Below are positions 12,857 to 22,888 of a stretch of DNA of 64,000 bases, one piece after another. Positions within the stretch are counted from its first letter, which is position 1. Each line of letters begins with the position of its first letter. The DNA comes from Papio anubis. Its lineage: Eukaryota; Chordata; Mammalia; Primates; Cercopithecidae. Made by a program: the position numbers and the translations under genes. The DNA lies in the NCBI RefSeq assembly GCF_008728515.1, contig NC_044977.1:186671987-186735986 (forward strand). The letters run 5' to 3'. Below the pieces are notes generated by a model. It made no database searches. It saw only the letters and a program-made list of their open reading frames with translations, and was not told the origin of the DNA.

Positions 12857-13019
12857 AAACGTGATTTTATTACAACTGTTGTATGATCAATAATTGAGCT
12901 TCATCGTGATGGTGTTCAAGGATCCCTGCACTTTGGAGTCAGGGAGCCTCTATAGCAATCCCAGCTTTGAATGAGATTCTTCTAAGCTGTGTCTCATCTA
13001 CAGTGTTCTAGGTGCTTAC

Positions 13020-13290
13020 AGAAGCCTTCCCTCACCGTGTTATACAGTACACCTCCCTTGCTCCAGTCCCACCCTTCAATTATCTCTATCACATTACCAT
13101 GGTTTGTTTCTCTTATAGCACTAATCGCTATTTAAAATTAACCAGCTGATTTATTTCTTTACATATTTACTGCCCTGAATTAGAATATTAGCCACAAAAG
13201 GGCAGAGACCCTTTCCGTCTTATTTACCGTTGGATCCCCAGAAGTTTCTGGCAAATGGTAGATGTCAATAAATAATAATCAAATTGACTA
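13020..13290 (+). repeat. L2 LINE 3' end
   Basis: Resembles the L2 3' end: 'gggcagagaccctttccgtc', 'ttggatccccagaag', 'ggcaaatggtagatgtcaat', then 'aataaataat'. Diverged, non-coding. Confidence 0.65.
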
Positions 13291-14694
13291 ATACACAATT
13301 TAAGTCACTCCTGCTTCAGATCCAGTAAATACACTGTTCCTCCTTCAAATACTTAAACTTCATTATCACAAGCTAAGAAATCAACTAAACAAAATTGTGA
13401 AACATAATTTAGTAATAGACTTCTAAATACCCCAGAAGTGTAAAATCTTGTATCTGGAAATGTGCATTGAGATAGTAGGCATTCTAGGGATATCATGGAT
13501 GAAAAAGACATAATCTGTACCTGAAAGACTGTAAAGGTATAGTTTATGGGGAATGAGAGGGAGTGAAGAAGCTGGCCTGTAGACAAATTACAATATAATA
13601 AGTAATGCTGTAATCAAATGATAAACAAAGGGAAGAGTAAGAATTTCTACAAGGGAGAGCCAGGTTGCAATAAAAATTTTATTCTATTAAAGCTTATGTA
13701 AAATAATGACATTCGAACATGGACTTGGAAACTAAAAAGAGAAAGGACTTCCAGCCAGAAGTCACAGCATGAGAAAAAGGCATCATATTAAATCTTCCTG
13801 ATGTTTTTGATGAAAAAGCAATGGTAAATAAGAAAGGAAGGAAGGTGGTTAGTAATTTGGTTGCGACAGACCTTGATTATAGGGCTAATGAGTTAAGATC
13901 TGGTTTTTAAGTAATTGAGAATTACCTCACTCTATTTCTGATACTTCCAAAGAAACTGCAGAGGTGCCTATAATATAAAAAATAAGTAGATAAATGCGGA
14001 AGTCTGTGTATCACCAGATATTGCAAGTTCATCTCTAGAATATGTACTGAAGAACTGTGAGCGTGGGAGATCACTTCCAGAACCAAGCATATCCAGCATT
14101 TGGTGGATATCCTCTGCTTCTGCACAGTGAAAATAATGTTTTTGAGGCCTATTTCCAAGTAGAAAGGAAAGATAATTAAGTTCCTTTCATACTACACGAG
14201 ACAAGAGAAGGAAACGAAAACTAATGGAAAAACATTAAGGTTTTTACTCAAATCAGCTGCATCAGCAATTAAAATTCTACCAATGCCATGGACTTCTTCA
14301 GGTAGCAATGAGAACTCCATCCCAAGACATGGACAGAGGATGGAGTGATAATTTTCAAAACTATTTTTAAGGAGATTTAGGTGTCAAATTGTGACTTGAA
14401 TTAGATGACCTTCTAAGCCCTTCCTGATGTTACGGTTCTATTTTCATTTATAGATCATCAAAGACTATTCAAATACAAAACACTTTCTGTGCCAGGTGCT
14501 GGAAACAAAAAGATAGGTAGAACAAAGTCTGGTATTTTAAAATAGTGCTTAAACTCTACAATGTTGTCTCTGATTGTTCATACATAGGCAGGCGCATAGC
14601 TAAGCTGCTGGGCTTATCCAGCCATTTGCCGGGATGATGGGTCACTGTGGTCACCACACAGAAATCAATTCTGTTTCTTTGTTGTTCGTTCCAG
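13291..14694. other. IL1RAP intron up to the transmembrane exon
   Basis: Mostly unassigned. At 14463-14515 there is a short segment of an old 'ttctgtgccaggtgctgg' repeat. The stretch ends with the pyrimidine-rich acceptor 'ctttgttgttcgttccag' whose AG is at 14693-14694. Confidence 0.5.
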
Positions 14695-14844
14695 TGCCGG
14701 CTCCAAGATACACAGTGGAACTGGCTTGTGGTTTTGGAGCCACAGTCCTGCTAGTGGTGATTCTCATTGTTGTTTACCATGTTTACTGGCTGGAGATGGT
14801 CCTTTTTTACCGGGCTCATTTTGGAACAGATGAAACCATTTTAG
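14695..14844 (+). CDS. IL1RAP: IL1RAP transmembrane exon
   Basis: Encodes the juxtamembrane stretch, the single transmembrane helix and the start of the cytoplasmic linker of the IL-1 receptor accessory protein. This shared co-receptor subunit completes the IL-1, IL-33 and IL-36 receptor complexes at the plasma membrane. The frame opens with a split Val codon, then PAPRYTVELACGFG, a hydrophobic helix (ATVLLVVILIVVYHVYW), and RAHFGTDETIL before a split Asp codon, matching human residues about 351-401. The acceptor AG is at 14693-14694 and the donor GTAAGT at 14845. It is 150 nt long and phase 1 at both ends, so skipping it would keep the frame but delete the membrane anchor. The upstream Ig-domain exons are outside the window. 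Confidence 0.97.
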
Positions 14845-15069
14845 GTAAGTAACAGAAATTTGACATAAACCTCTTGTACTGTCATCTTTAGAAAATACGT
14901 TGGGGAAAAAAAAAGAAAACCTATTGATTTGAAAAACCTAAATTAACTGGAAGATTTAAGCAGGCTAACTTTAATTTCAGCCCTTGCTATTAAAAATCTT
15001 TCCAAAGATGATTATTCTGTTTTCTTGGATTAATTAGTGAGTTGCTCTAAATTGACAGTGTCCAAATAG

Positions 15070-15375
15070 AAATATAATGCGAGCCACTTATCTTCTTAAA
15101 ATTTCCCAGTGACCACAGGTGTAAAAGTAAAAAGAAACACATAAAAATAATGAATTGACTAAATATGTTTGTAATACTATTTTTTAGCACGCAATTAATA
15201 TTAAAAAGTTAATGAGATATTTGACAGTCTTTTTTTCGTACTAAAAATGTTCAAAATGTGAAATGTATTCTACTGTATCCTCAAAGCACATCTCAATTCA
15301 AACCAGCCACATTTCGGTGAGCAATAGACTCGTGGCTCACGGCTGCTGTATTGGACAGTGCTGATCCACACTCCT
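15070..15375 (+). repeat. Old MER-type repeat (name uncertain)
   Basis: Begins 'gcgagccacttatc', passes 'aagtaaaaagaaacac' and 'gagatatttgacagtc', and ends 'cggctgctgtattggacag'. I recognise this as a common mammalian MER element, probably a non-autonomous DNA transposon, but cannot name the subfamily reliably. Confidence 0.55.
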
Positions 15376-15394
15376 TGTACTCAGACAGCGATCT

Positions 15395-15540
15395 GTGAAC
15401 CAGCAGCAACATCATGTGTAGCTGAGTAGAAGAAGGATCTTAGACCTAGCCGCTACTGACTCAGAATCTACATTTAAACCATATTCCCAAGTGATTCATG
15501 TGTACGTTGACATTTAAAAAGCACGGCTCTAGTGCAGATT
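15395..15540 (+). repeat. MER5A-like hAT element
   Basis: 'gactcagaatctacattt', 'cccaagtgattcatgtg' and 'aaaaagcacggctct' follow the MER5A consensus order. Confidence 0.6.
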
Positions 15541-16141
15541 TGCCTAGTGAAAAGAATAGAGCATTTAAACATACAAATTCGTAGGTCCACACCATAAAGA
15601 TTTGAATTCAGTAGGCTTATGGAAGAAACACAGAATCGATAGTTTTTAATGAGACGTGATTTTTCTAATTAAGCAACTTTGTGAACGATCGGTCCATTAA
15701 ATCTAATTATATTTTTAATTTTAGTTCTTTTCAGATATAAATAATTCAGGCAGTTTCACAAAGTTTTGCTCAATTTGTAATTTTAATGTATTAATGAGTA
15801 ATATGCTTGGACGGGAAGTTGAAATTTTCTGTACAGTATTAATTGCCAGTCCCTATGATTTACCTTCTGGCTTTGTTAATTTACAGTTGAATGGGACAAA
15901 CCTCACTCTTTTTCCACTATAAAGCAACCTGTAAGATGAGAGTTGAGGATATATCAGATAACATTCAAAATTATACCTTCAAATAGTCGTTTTGCCTGGA
16001 GACTTGTTGCAAGTAGAAAATCGCACTGGAATCTGTCTCATAATGAAAATGTCTAATGTGCAGAAGTTAGATTTAAGAAAAAAATGTAATGGTATTAAGA
16101 AACTTTCCTAATTTGCATTGTATCTGTGTTCCTTTTGCTAG

Positions 16142-16285
16142 ATGGGAAAGAGTATGATATTTATGTATCCTATGCAAGGAATGCTGAAGAAGAAGAATTT
16201 GTGTTACTGACCCTCCGTGGAGTTTTGGAGAATGAATTTGGATACAAGCTATGCATCTTTGACCGAGACAGTCTGCCTGGGGGAA
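16142..16285 (+). CDS. IL1RAP: IL1RAP first TIR exon
   Basis: Encodes the N-terminal part of the cytoplasmic TIR domain, shared by the membrane and brain isoforms. Box 1 is seen as YDIYVSYA and box 2 as FDRDSLPGG, the BB-loop motif that mediates TIR-TIR contact with IL1R1-family partners and MyD88. Codons correspond to human residues about 401-449. The acceptor AG is at 16140-16141. The exon ends with the first base of a codon, completed as Ile by the exon at 18748 or as Asn by the exon at 26003. It is 144 nt long and phase 1 at both ends. Its donor, GTAGGT after a terminal A rather than G, is weaker than consensus and is the branch point for the isoform choice. Confidence 0.97.
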
Positions 16286-18747
16286 GTAGGTATTTCAGAT
16301 GAGTACAAATGATGCTACCTTGAAAGGCATAGAGAATCATTAGTTTTGCATTATGGGCGAGAGTCGTGGCACAGCATCTTTGGATATTTAATGTCCGATG
16401 CTCTTTGATGTAACAGACTCCTCTAGAAATAAAACTACATTGGAAGATGTATACTATTCAACTCAGTTTATGGTATTAAAATATTTTCCCTTGTAATCTT
16501 TCAGAGCTGCATGTCGGAAAAGTGTGGAGGCACAGTGAATTAGAGCTCTATTAAAGGGCCGTAGCTTTAAACAGCCTGTTTATTCACATTCAGGTTTTTC
16601 AGGTTAGGCTAATCTGCAGTGGTTTGTCTAGAAGTGTTTCGATTTGTTTTGTTTTTGGAAAGACAGAGGTTTACTTGGTTTTACTAAAACTGAGTAGCAG
16701 AAGAGTGTGTGTCGAATTTTTCCATATGTGATTCACTGATAATAATTACAGTATTTTCCTATGGCATTTGCTCTTTTTTTTCCCCATCACTTTTCTTTTC
16801 AAGCAAAATAGTGCTACTCAATTCCCCTTTTCCTTGGGTCTGTTTCTTCTTCCTGTCAGCTTATACATTTGAGGGTTACTTTAAAATTTTATAAGAGCCA
16901 GTGTAACTAGAAGGTTTAAAAAAAGAAAAAAAGAAATGCTTAAATTCTTGAATGTGTTAAAATAAAAGTACAACTCCTTTTTAGATCCACACAGTAACAC
17001 ACACAGTAATTTTTCATTGGTGTCTTTTTAATAAATATATGTTACATTCCCAACCCCACTGTTAAACTTTGTCCTGTTGAATTGCTTGTAATATATCTAA
17101 TCGTAAGCTTGACAAATCTATTTTATTCCTCTAAAATCCTGTTCACATTCATCATTTAACAGTTTTTTAAAAATATTTTATGGATAATTGAGATAGACTT
17201 GAAATTTTATTCTCATTTCGATTTAGTTGGATCAGTTATTTTATCTTCCCAGTCATCATCCAAAAGTCCATCACAAGGCATTTCTTTCAGTATAATTTTT
17301 CTAGAAAGTTATGACTTAATTATACAGTCAAAGGATAAATTCCACTCATTCTAATGCTTAATTTCCCCAATCATTCATTCACCCATTTGTTTGTTCATAC
17401 AGCCGTTCAATAAATTCTTATCTACCATGGAACTGGGTAAGACCGTCCAATAGGGGTTGATAATTCTTTAAAGAATTCACATTCTACATAATTACTCTAA
17501 ATCTTGCTTTTGTTAATTAGCTTTTGCACCCTTTTTTATTCTCCCTGCTGCTCTTACCCAATCTTCTTTGACTCTGGGTCTCTTCCCATGCTTACACATG
17601 CTCAGCCTCCAGTGCCACTGCTTGGAACACACAATCATTCCTGGATTCTCCTCCAGGCAGTGCATGCTAGATTTTAATTGCAAGACTTTCCCTACTGTTT
17701 CTGAGCCTGAGAAGATTAAGGAGCAAAATGACTTCATGAAGGAATATAGCAAGACATGTATATAAGTTTCCACAATTCTAGTAAGTTACCTAGAGTTGGC
17801 AACCATCTGAAACGCAGGTAAAGGACTATGCAATCCTGGATAAGCAACTGTGAGGAGATGGATTGGTTCCGAGAATTTAGTGACAGGAACTAATCAGGGC
17901 CCTTGACAGCAGAATAAAATTACATTGCATTTCCATTTTTCCTGCTTTTTCTTATTTTTTCCTTGAAGAAAGCATTTCCCTGTTAGTGCAAGTAGACACA
18001 TCATCCAGCAGCTGCCGAAACACAAGGCTTTATAGTAATGATAGGAGTTTGAGGAGAAAGATCCAGCAATTAATTTAAGCTCCAGAGCAGAAAAAAGTAG
18101 AAAGCCAACCTGAAGTTGTGTTACCAGCCAAAATGTCATTCAGTTGGCTAGACTTTTTTAAGCTTCTATTCCAAAGACAGTGATATTAGAGTCAGAGAGG
18201 TATCCAACAATAGAGAGGGACTTTCAGAAGATGAAGGTCCTTCCCTTTGTTGTCTTGTCCTAGCAAAAAATAAAATTCTATTGTTTTGATTATATAACAT
18301 ATATCTTTTTGAATGTCCATTTGGTTCTAGAGAGTTTATGCATGGGTTTCTCTGGGGAAGAAAGGGCTCATGAGCTGATGTGGCTAGACCATAAGGTGCC
18401 ACACACATTGAAGAAACTGATTTCAGTATAATGTGTCTCCTTCTTTTGTCTCAAGTATTGCTTTTGAAGATCAAGGTCACAACAATACACTACATTTTGG
18501 CTTCCTGCCTGTTTGGAATTCTTTTTAGAAATACGTGTATATGGTTTCTGGTTTCCCTGAAGACAGTGGTATTTAACGGACAGAGTTTGCAGGTATAAGG
18601 ATTAAGTTGTTCAAATTTTTGCTGGTAAAAAGTTTCACCTCAGTTCTTAGGCTGGTACCCTAAGTTCCCTACATTTGTTCCTCACACCCCAATGCTTTTG
18701 GGGAGTTTTTGGCCAACACTAATCCCCATGGTTGTTTTCTTTCCCAG
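16286..18747. other. IL1RAP intron before the membrane-isoform terminal exon
   Basis: About 2.5 kb. Near 17370-17440 there is a small 'tcattcattcacccatttg'-type mammalian repeat. Otherwise I see no gene. It ends with a strong pyrimidine-rich acceptor, 'gttgttttctttcccag'. Confidence 0.55.
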
Positions 18748-19115
18748 TTGTCACAGATGAGACCTTGAGCTTCATTCAGAAAAGCAGACGCCTCCTGGTT
18801 GTTCTAAGCCCCAACTACGTGCTCCAGGGAACTCAAGCCCTGCTGGAGCTCAAGGCTGGCCTAGAAAATATGGCCTCTCAGGGCAACATCAACGTCATTT
18901 TAGTGCAGTACAAAGCTGTGAAGGAAACGAAGGTGAAAGAGCTGAAGAGGGCTAAGACGGTGCTCACGGTCATTAAATGGAAAGGGGAAAAATCCAAGTA
19001 TCCACAGGGCAGGTTCTGGAAGCAGCTGCAGGTGGCCATGCCAGTGAAGAAAAGTCCCAGGCGGTCTAGCAGTGATGAGCAGGGCCTCTCGTATTCATCT
19101 CTGAAAAATGTATGA
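18748..19115 (+). CDS. IL1RAP: IL1RAP terminal coding exon, membrane isoform
   Basis: Completes the TIR domain of the canonical membrane receptor. After the split Ile codon it reads VTDETLSFIQKSRRLLVV, then LSPNY, WKGEKSK and box 3 as GRFWKQL, followed by a short basic and Ser-rich tail ending SSLKNV and a TGA stop at 19113-19115. This adds 122 residues and gives a 570-residue protein, the human membrane-form length. This isoform pairs with ligand-bound IL1R1, ST2 or IL-36R and recruits MyD88 for NF-kB and MAPK signalling (established for the family). One residue in the stretch ENMASQGNINV is Gln; I remember Arg there in human. Homology to the exon at 26003 is clear around FIQxSRR, VVLSPxYV, WKGEKSK and FWKxL. 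Confidence 0.97.
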
Positions 19116-20331
19116 AAGGAATAATGAAAAGGGTAAAAACAACAAGGGGTACTCCAGGAAGAAAGAGTCCCCCCATTTCGCAGTTTATGGTTTCTTAGGC
19201 AAAAATGATGGTCTAAGCCTCCCACTAGGGATAAATTTAGGGTGACTGTGTGGCTGACTATTCCGCTTCCTCAGGCAATACTAAAGTTTAGAATGATATT
19301 ATCAACGTTCTGTCACCAGTCTGTGATGCCACTGTGTTCTTTGCAGGCAAAGACTTGTTCAATGCGACTTTCCCCTTCTACATTGTCTATCCCTGTTTTT
19401 ATGTCTCTATTCTTTTTAAAATCCTAACATATGGAGCAGCCTTTCCTATGAATTTAAATATGCCTTTAAAATAAGTCACTGTTGACAGGGTCATGCGTTT
19501 CCGAGTATAGTTTCCTTTTTATCTTATTTTTACTCGTCCGTTGAAAAGATAATCAAGGCCTGCATTTGAGCTGAGGATAATGAACTTTTTTCCTCATTCG
19601 GCTGTGTAATACATAACCACAGCAAGACTGACATCCACTTAGGATGATACAAAGCAGTGTAACTGAAAATGTTTCTTTTAATTGATTTAAAGGACTTGTC
19701 TTCTATACCACCCTTGCCCTCATCTCAGGTCATTTGTGTAATATATGTGAACTTGAAAAATATTTCTTAATTCTTGTTTTTGCTCCAGTCAATTCCTGAT
19801 TATCTGCAGGTCAACCCCCATTTTTTATTCCTTCTCCCTATCTGCTTATATCGCATTGGTCCTTTAGAGTTTGCAGGTGGCTTCACACTTGGTTGAGTCT
19901 GAAAGAAAACCCCTTAATGGTGCTATAGAGAGGGAAGTAACAGAAAAACTCTTTTAGGGCATTTTTCTGACTCGTGGAAAGAACACAGAAAAGGATGTTT
20001 GACAATTTGTCTTTTAAGTCTTAATCTTGCTAATGTGAATACTGGGAAAGCAGTTTTTTCTCATTTGTTTTGGTTGCTCCATTGTGAAGTGTGGAGGTCA
20101 GACTTAGTGACCTTGAGAGTCGCTTTTGGCATTAATATTCTAAGAGAATTAACTGTATATCCTGTCATCTACTCACTAGTGCAGGAAATATGCTTGCTCC
20201 AAATAAGTCAGTATGAAAAGCCACTGTCAGTGAAAGTTGTTTTGTTTGTTTTCAGTCATATTTTGCTGTTTTTAAGACTTGGAAAACTAAGTGCAGAGTT
20301 TACAGAGCGGTAAATATCTATGTTACATGTA

Positions 20332-20526
20332 GATTATACATATATATACACACATGTGTATATGAGATATATATCTTATATCTCTACAAACACAAATTAT
20401 ATATCTATGCATATCCACACACATACATTACATATATCTGTGTATATAAATCCACATGCACATGAAATATATATATATACATATATATAATTTGTGTGTG
20501 TGTATGTGTGTATGTGTATGTATATG
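20332..20526. repeat. AT/TG-rich low-complexity microsatellite in the 3' UTR
   Basis: Alternating 'tatata', 'cacaca' and 'tgtgtg' runs without one fixed unit. It probably lies within the transcribed UTR of the membrane isoform. Confidence 0.8.
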
Positions 20527-21046
20527 ACTTTAAATAGCTATGGGTACAATATTAAAAGCCACTGGAACTCTTGTCCAGTTTTTAAATTATGTTTTCACTA
20601 CAATGTTTTTGTGTCAGTGTTTTCTGTACATATTATTTGTTAATTCACAGCTCACAGAGTGGTAGTTGTCATAGTTCTTGCCTTCCCTAAGTTTATATGA
20701 ATAACTTAACTATTGCTACAGTTTTTCTGGGTTGCAGTGGAATTTGCTGTGCACAGAGCCTCCATGGTCACTGCTAAGCAGTAGCCGGCCATCGGGCATT
20801 AATTGATTTCCTACTCTATTCCCAGCAGACACATTTAGAAACTAAGCTATGTTCATCTCAGTGCTCAACTATTTGAACTGTTGAGTGATAAAGGAAACAA
20901 ATATAACTGTAAATGAGTCTTGGTATCCTGTGAAACACAATAATTCATAATTTAAGAAAGCCCTTATCCCAGTAGCATGAATGTTGATGAACGAATGTAA
21001 AATTATATCCTATATTTAAGTGCCCTTCATCACTATTGAAGTTCAT

Positions 21047-21052
21047 AATAAA
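21047..21052 (+). terminator. Candidate proximal poly(A) signal
   Basis: AATAAA in the 3' UTR, about 1.9 kb after the stop codon. Downstream GU-richness is weak, so use is uncertain. Confidence 0.35.
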
Positions 21053-21930
21053 TCATTTCCCTATATAAGTGTTATTGATTATTTTAAATTGAAAAAAGTT
21101 TCACTTGGATGAAAAAAGTAGAAAAGTAGGTCATTCTTGGATCTAATTTTTTTAGCCTTATTAATATTTTTCCTTATTAGAAACCATAATTACTCCCTCT
21201 ATTAACCCTTCACTTACTAGACCAGAAAAGAGCTTATTCCAGATCAGCTTTGAATATCAATTCTTACATAAGCTTTAGGCAAACAGGGAATAGTCTAGTC
21301 ACCAAAGGACGATTCTCTTGCCAATGCTGCATTCCTTTTGCACTTTTGGTTTCCATATTTATCCCAAATGCTGTTGGGCACCTCTAGAAATGCCTTGATG
21401 TGTTTTCTATTTATATTCCTGCCTTTGGTACTTAATTTTACAAATGCTGTAATATAAAGCATATCAAGTTTAAGTGATATGTATCATTGCAAGAGAATTT
21501 GTTTCAAGATTTTTTTTAATGTTCCAGAAGATGGCCAATAGAGAACATTTGAGGGAAATGGGGAAACATACTTGTAATTTAGAGAACAAGAACAAACCAT
21601 GTCTCACATTTTTTAAAAAAAAACTTAATAGTTTTCAATAGATGCTATAAGGACCTTCCATGCCCAGGTTAACAAAGAACTGTGATATGTACAGTATCTA
21701 ATTACAAAATCATACAACATTTGTTTAATTCTCTTCTGTATTGTAACTTAGATGATTCCCAAGGATTCTAATAAAAAAATCACTCCATTGTATTGGGAAA
21801 CAAAAACATCATTCGTTAATTACTTATTTTCTTTCCATAGGTTTTAATATTTTGAGTGTCTTTTTTATTTCATTCATGAACTTTTGTATTTTTCATTTTT
21901 CATTTGATTTGTAAATTTACTTATGTTAAA

Positions 21931-21936
21931 AATAAA
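21931..21936 (+). terminator. Candidate main poly(A) signal, membrane isoform
   Basis: AATAAA followed within 30-50 bases by a GU-rich stretch ('gtgcatgtgttttatg'). Distance from the stop fits the expected long IL1RAP UTR. Confidence 0.6.
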
Positions 21937-22187
21937 CCATTTATTTTCAGCTTTGAATTTTATTTTGTGCATGTGTTTTATGTCTTTATTTTCACATTTG
22001 GTCATAAATGAAAACAGAAAGAATTGATTATTATACTCACAAAGAAATCTGAGTCACATTAGTTAAGTTTCATTCTGAGATAAATCTGAGCAAAATGGGA
22101 ACTTCATATCAAGAACATTTTCTTTACATGTAAGTAAAAGTTACTTAGGTAAAATGAATTGCTCCAGAATACTAGGACATATTTTGT

Positions 22188-22290
22188 GGGTATATATGTG
22201 TTTATGTGTGTATATGTATGTGTATGTGCATGTGCAGAGAGACAGAAAGACCGTCAGAAAGACGGAGAGATACGGAGAGACAGAGAAAAA
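22188..22290. repeat. (TG)n / (GA)-rich simple repeat
   Basis: Imperfect 'gtgtatatgtatgtg' units pass into 'gagagacagaaagac' units. Short frames across it are repeat-derived. Confidence 0.75.
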
Positions 22291-22600
22291 GGAGAGAAAG
22301 ATTATTTTAAAACAAAGGAAAACAAGCTTATTCCTTTTTACTCAACTTGGAACTTAGGTAGCTTACAGGACTCTTTTTCGTCTAATAGGCTTTAATGCAA
22401 TCCCATGGTAGTTGCTTTGGAAATAGATAAAATAAAAATAATGTCATGACTTCAATTAATTGATCATTTGAATCAAAGATGCATTTCTGTCACAAATTTT
22501 GAATAAATCAGTGATGAATATTTGGAAACATATTTTATTTTCAGTTAATAATACAAGTCCATAGTGATAGGAATGCCTTTTTGCTTTTAAAAAAATCCCT

Positions 22601-22888
22601 GGCCGGGCGCATTGGCTCACGCTGTAATCCCAGCACTTTGGGAGGCAGAGGCGGACGGATCAAGAGGTCAGGAGATCGAGACCATCCTGGTCAACATGGT
22701 GAAACCCTGTCTGTACTAAAATACAAAAAATTAACCAGGCATTGTGGTGTGCACCTGTAGTCCCAGCTACTCAGGAGGCTAAGGCAGGGGAATCACTTGA
22801 ACCTGGGAGGCGGAGATTGCAGTGAGCTGAGATTGCACCACTATACTGCAGCCTGGTGACAAAGCGAGACTTCAGGAAAAAAAAAAAA
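22601..22888 (+). repeat. Alu element
   Basis: Starts 'ggccgggcgcattggctcac', contains both monomers and ends in an A-run. A short 'aaatcc' is found on both sides. It sits in the intron that is removed to make the brain isoform. Confidence 0.93.

Larger units (their letters stand above)
14845..16141. other. IL1RAP intron with old DNA-transposon fragments
   Basis: Intron of about 1.3 kb between the transmembrane and first TIR exons. It contains an old hAT/MER-type fragment (about 15070-15375, ending 'gctgctgtattggacagtgc') and a MER5A-like piece (about 15395-15540). The remainder looks unique. Confidence 0.6.
19116..21955 (+). other. IL1RAP: Probable 3' UTR of the IL1RAP membrane isoform
   Basis: No further frame continues after the stop. 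The first convincing poly(A) signal with a downstream GU-rich element is AATAAA at 21931-21936, followed by 'ttttgtgcatgtgttttatg'. This predicts a UTR of about 2.8 kb, close to what I expect for the long human transcript. An earlier AATAAA lies at 21047-21052. A Pumilio-type octamer, TGTATATA, lies at 20441-20448 within an AT/TG-rich stretch. The end point is inferred, not observed. Confidence 0.65.

Noticed and set aside
1..14694. Search for the exon encoding the soluble IL1RAP C-terminus
   Set aside because: I looked for codons able to encode the short soluble-form ending followed by a stop and found no convincing candidate. It is probably upstream of the window.
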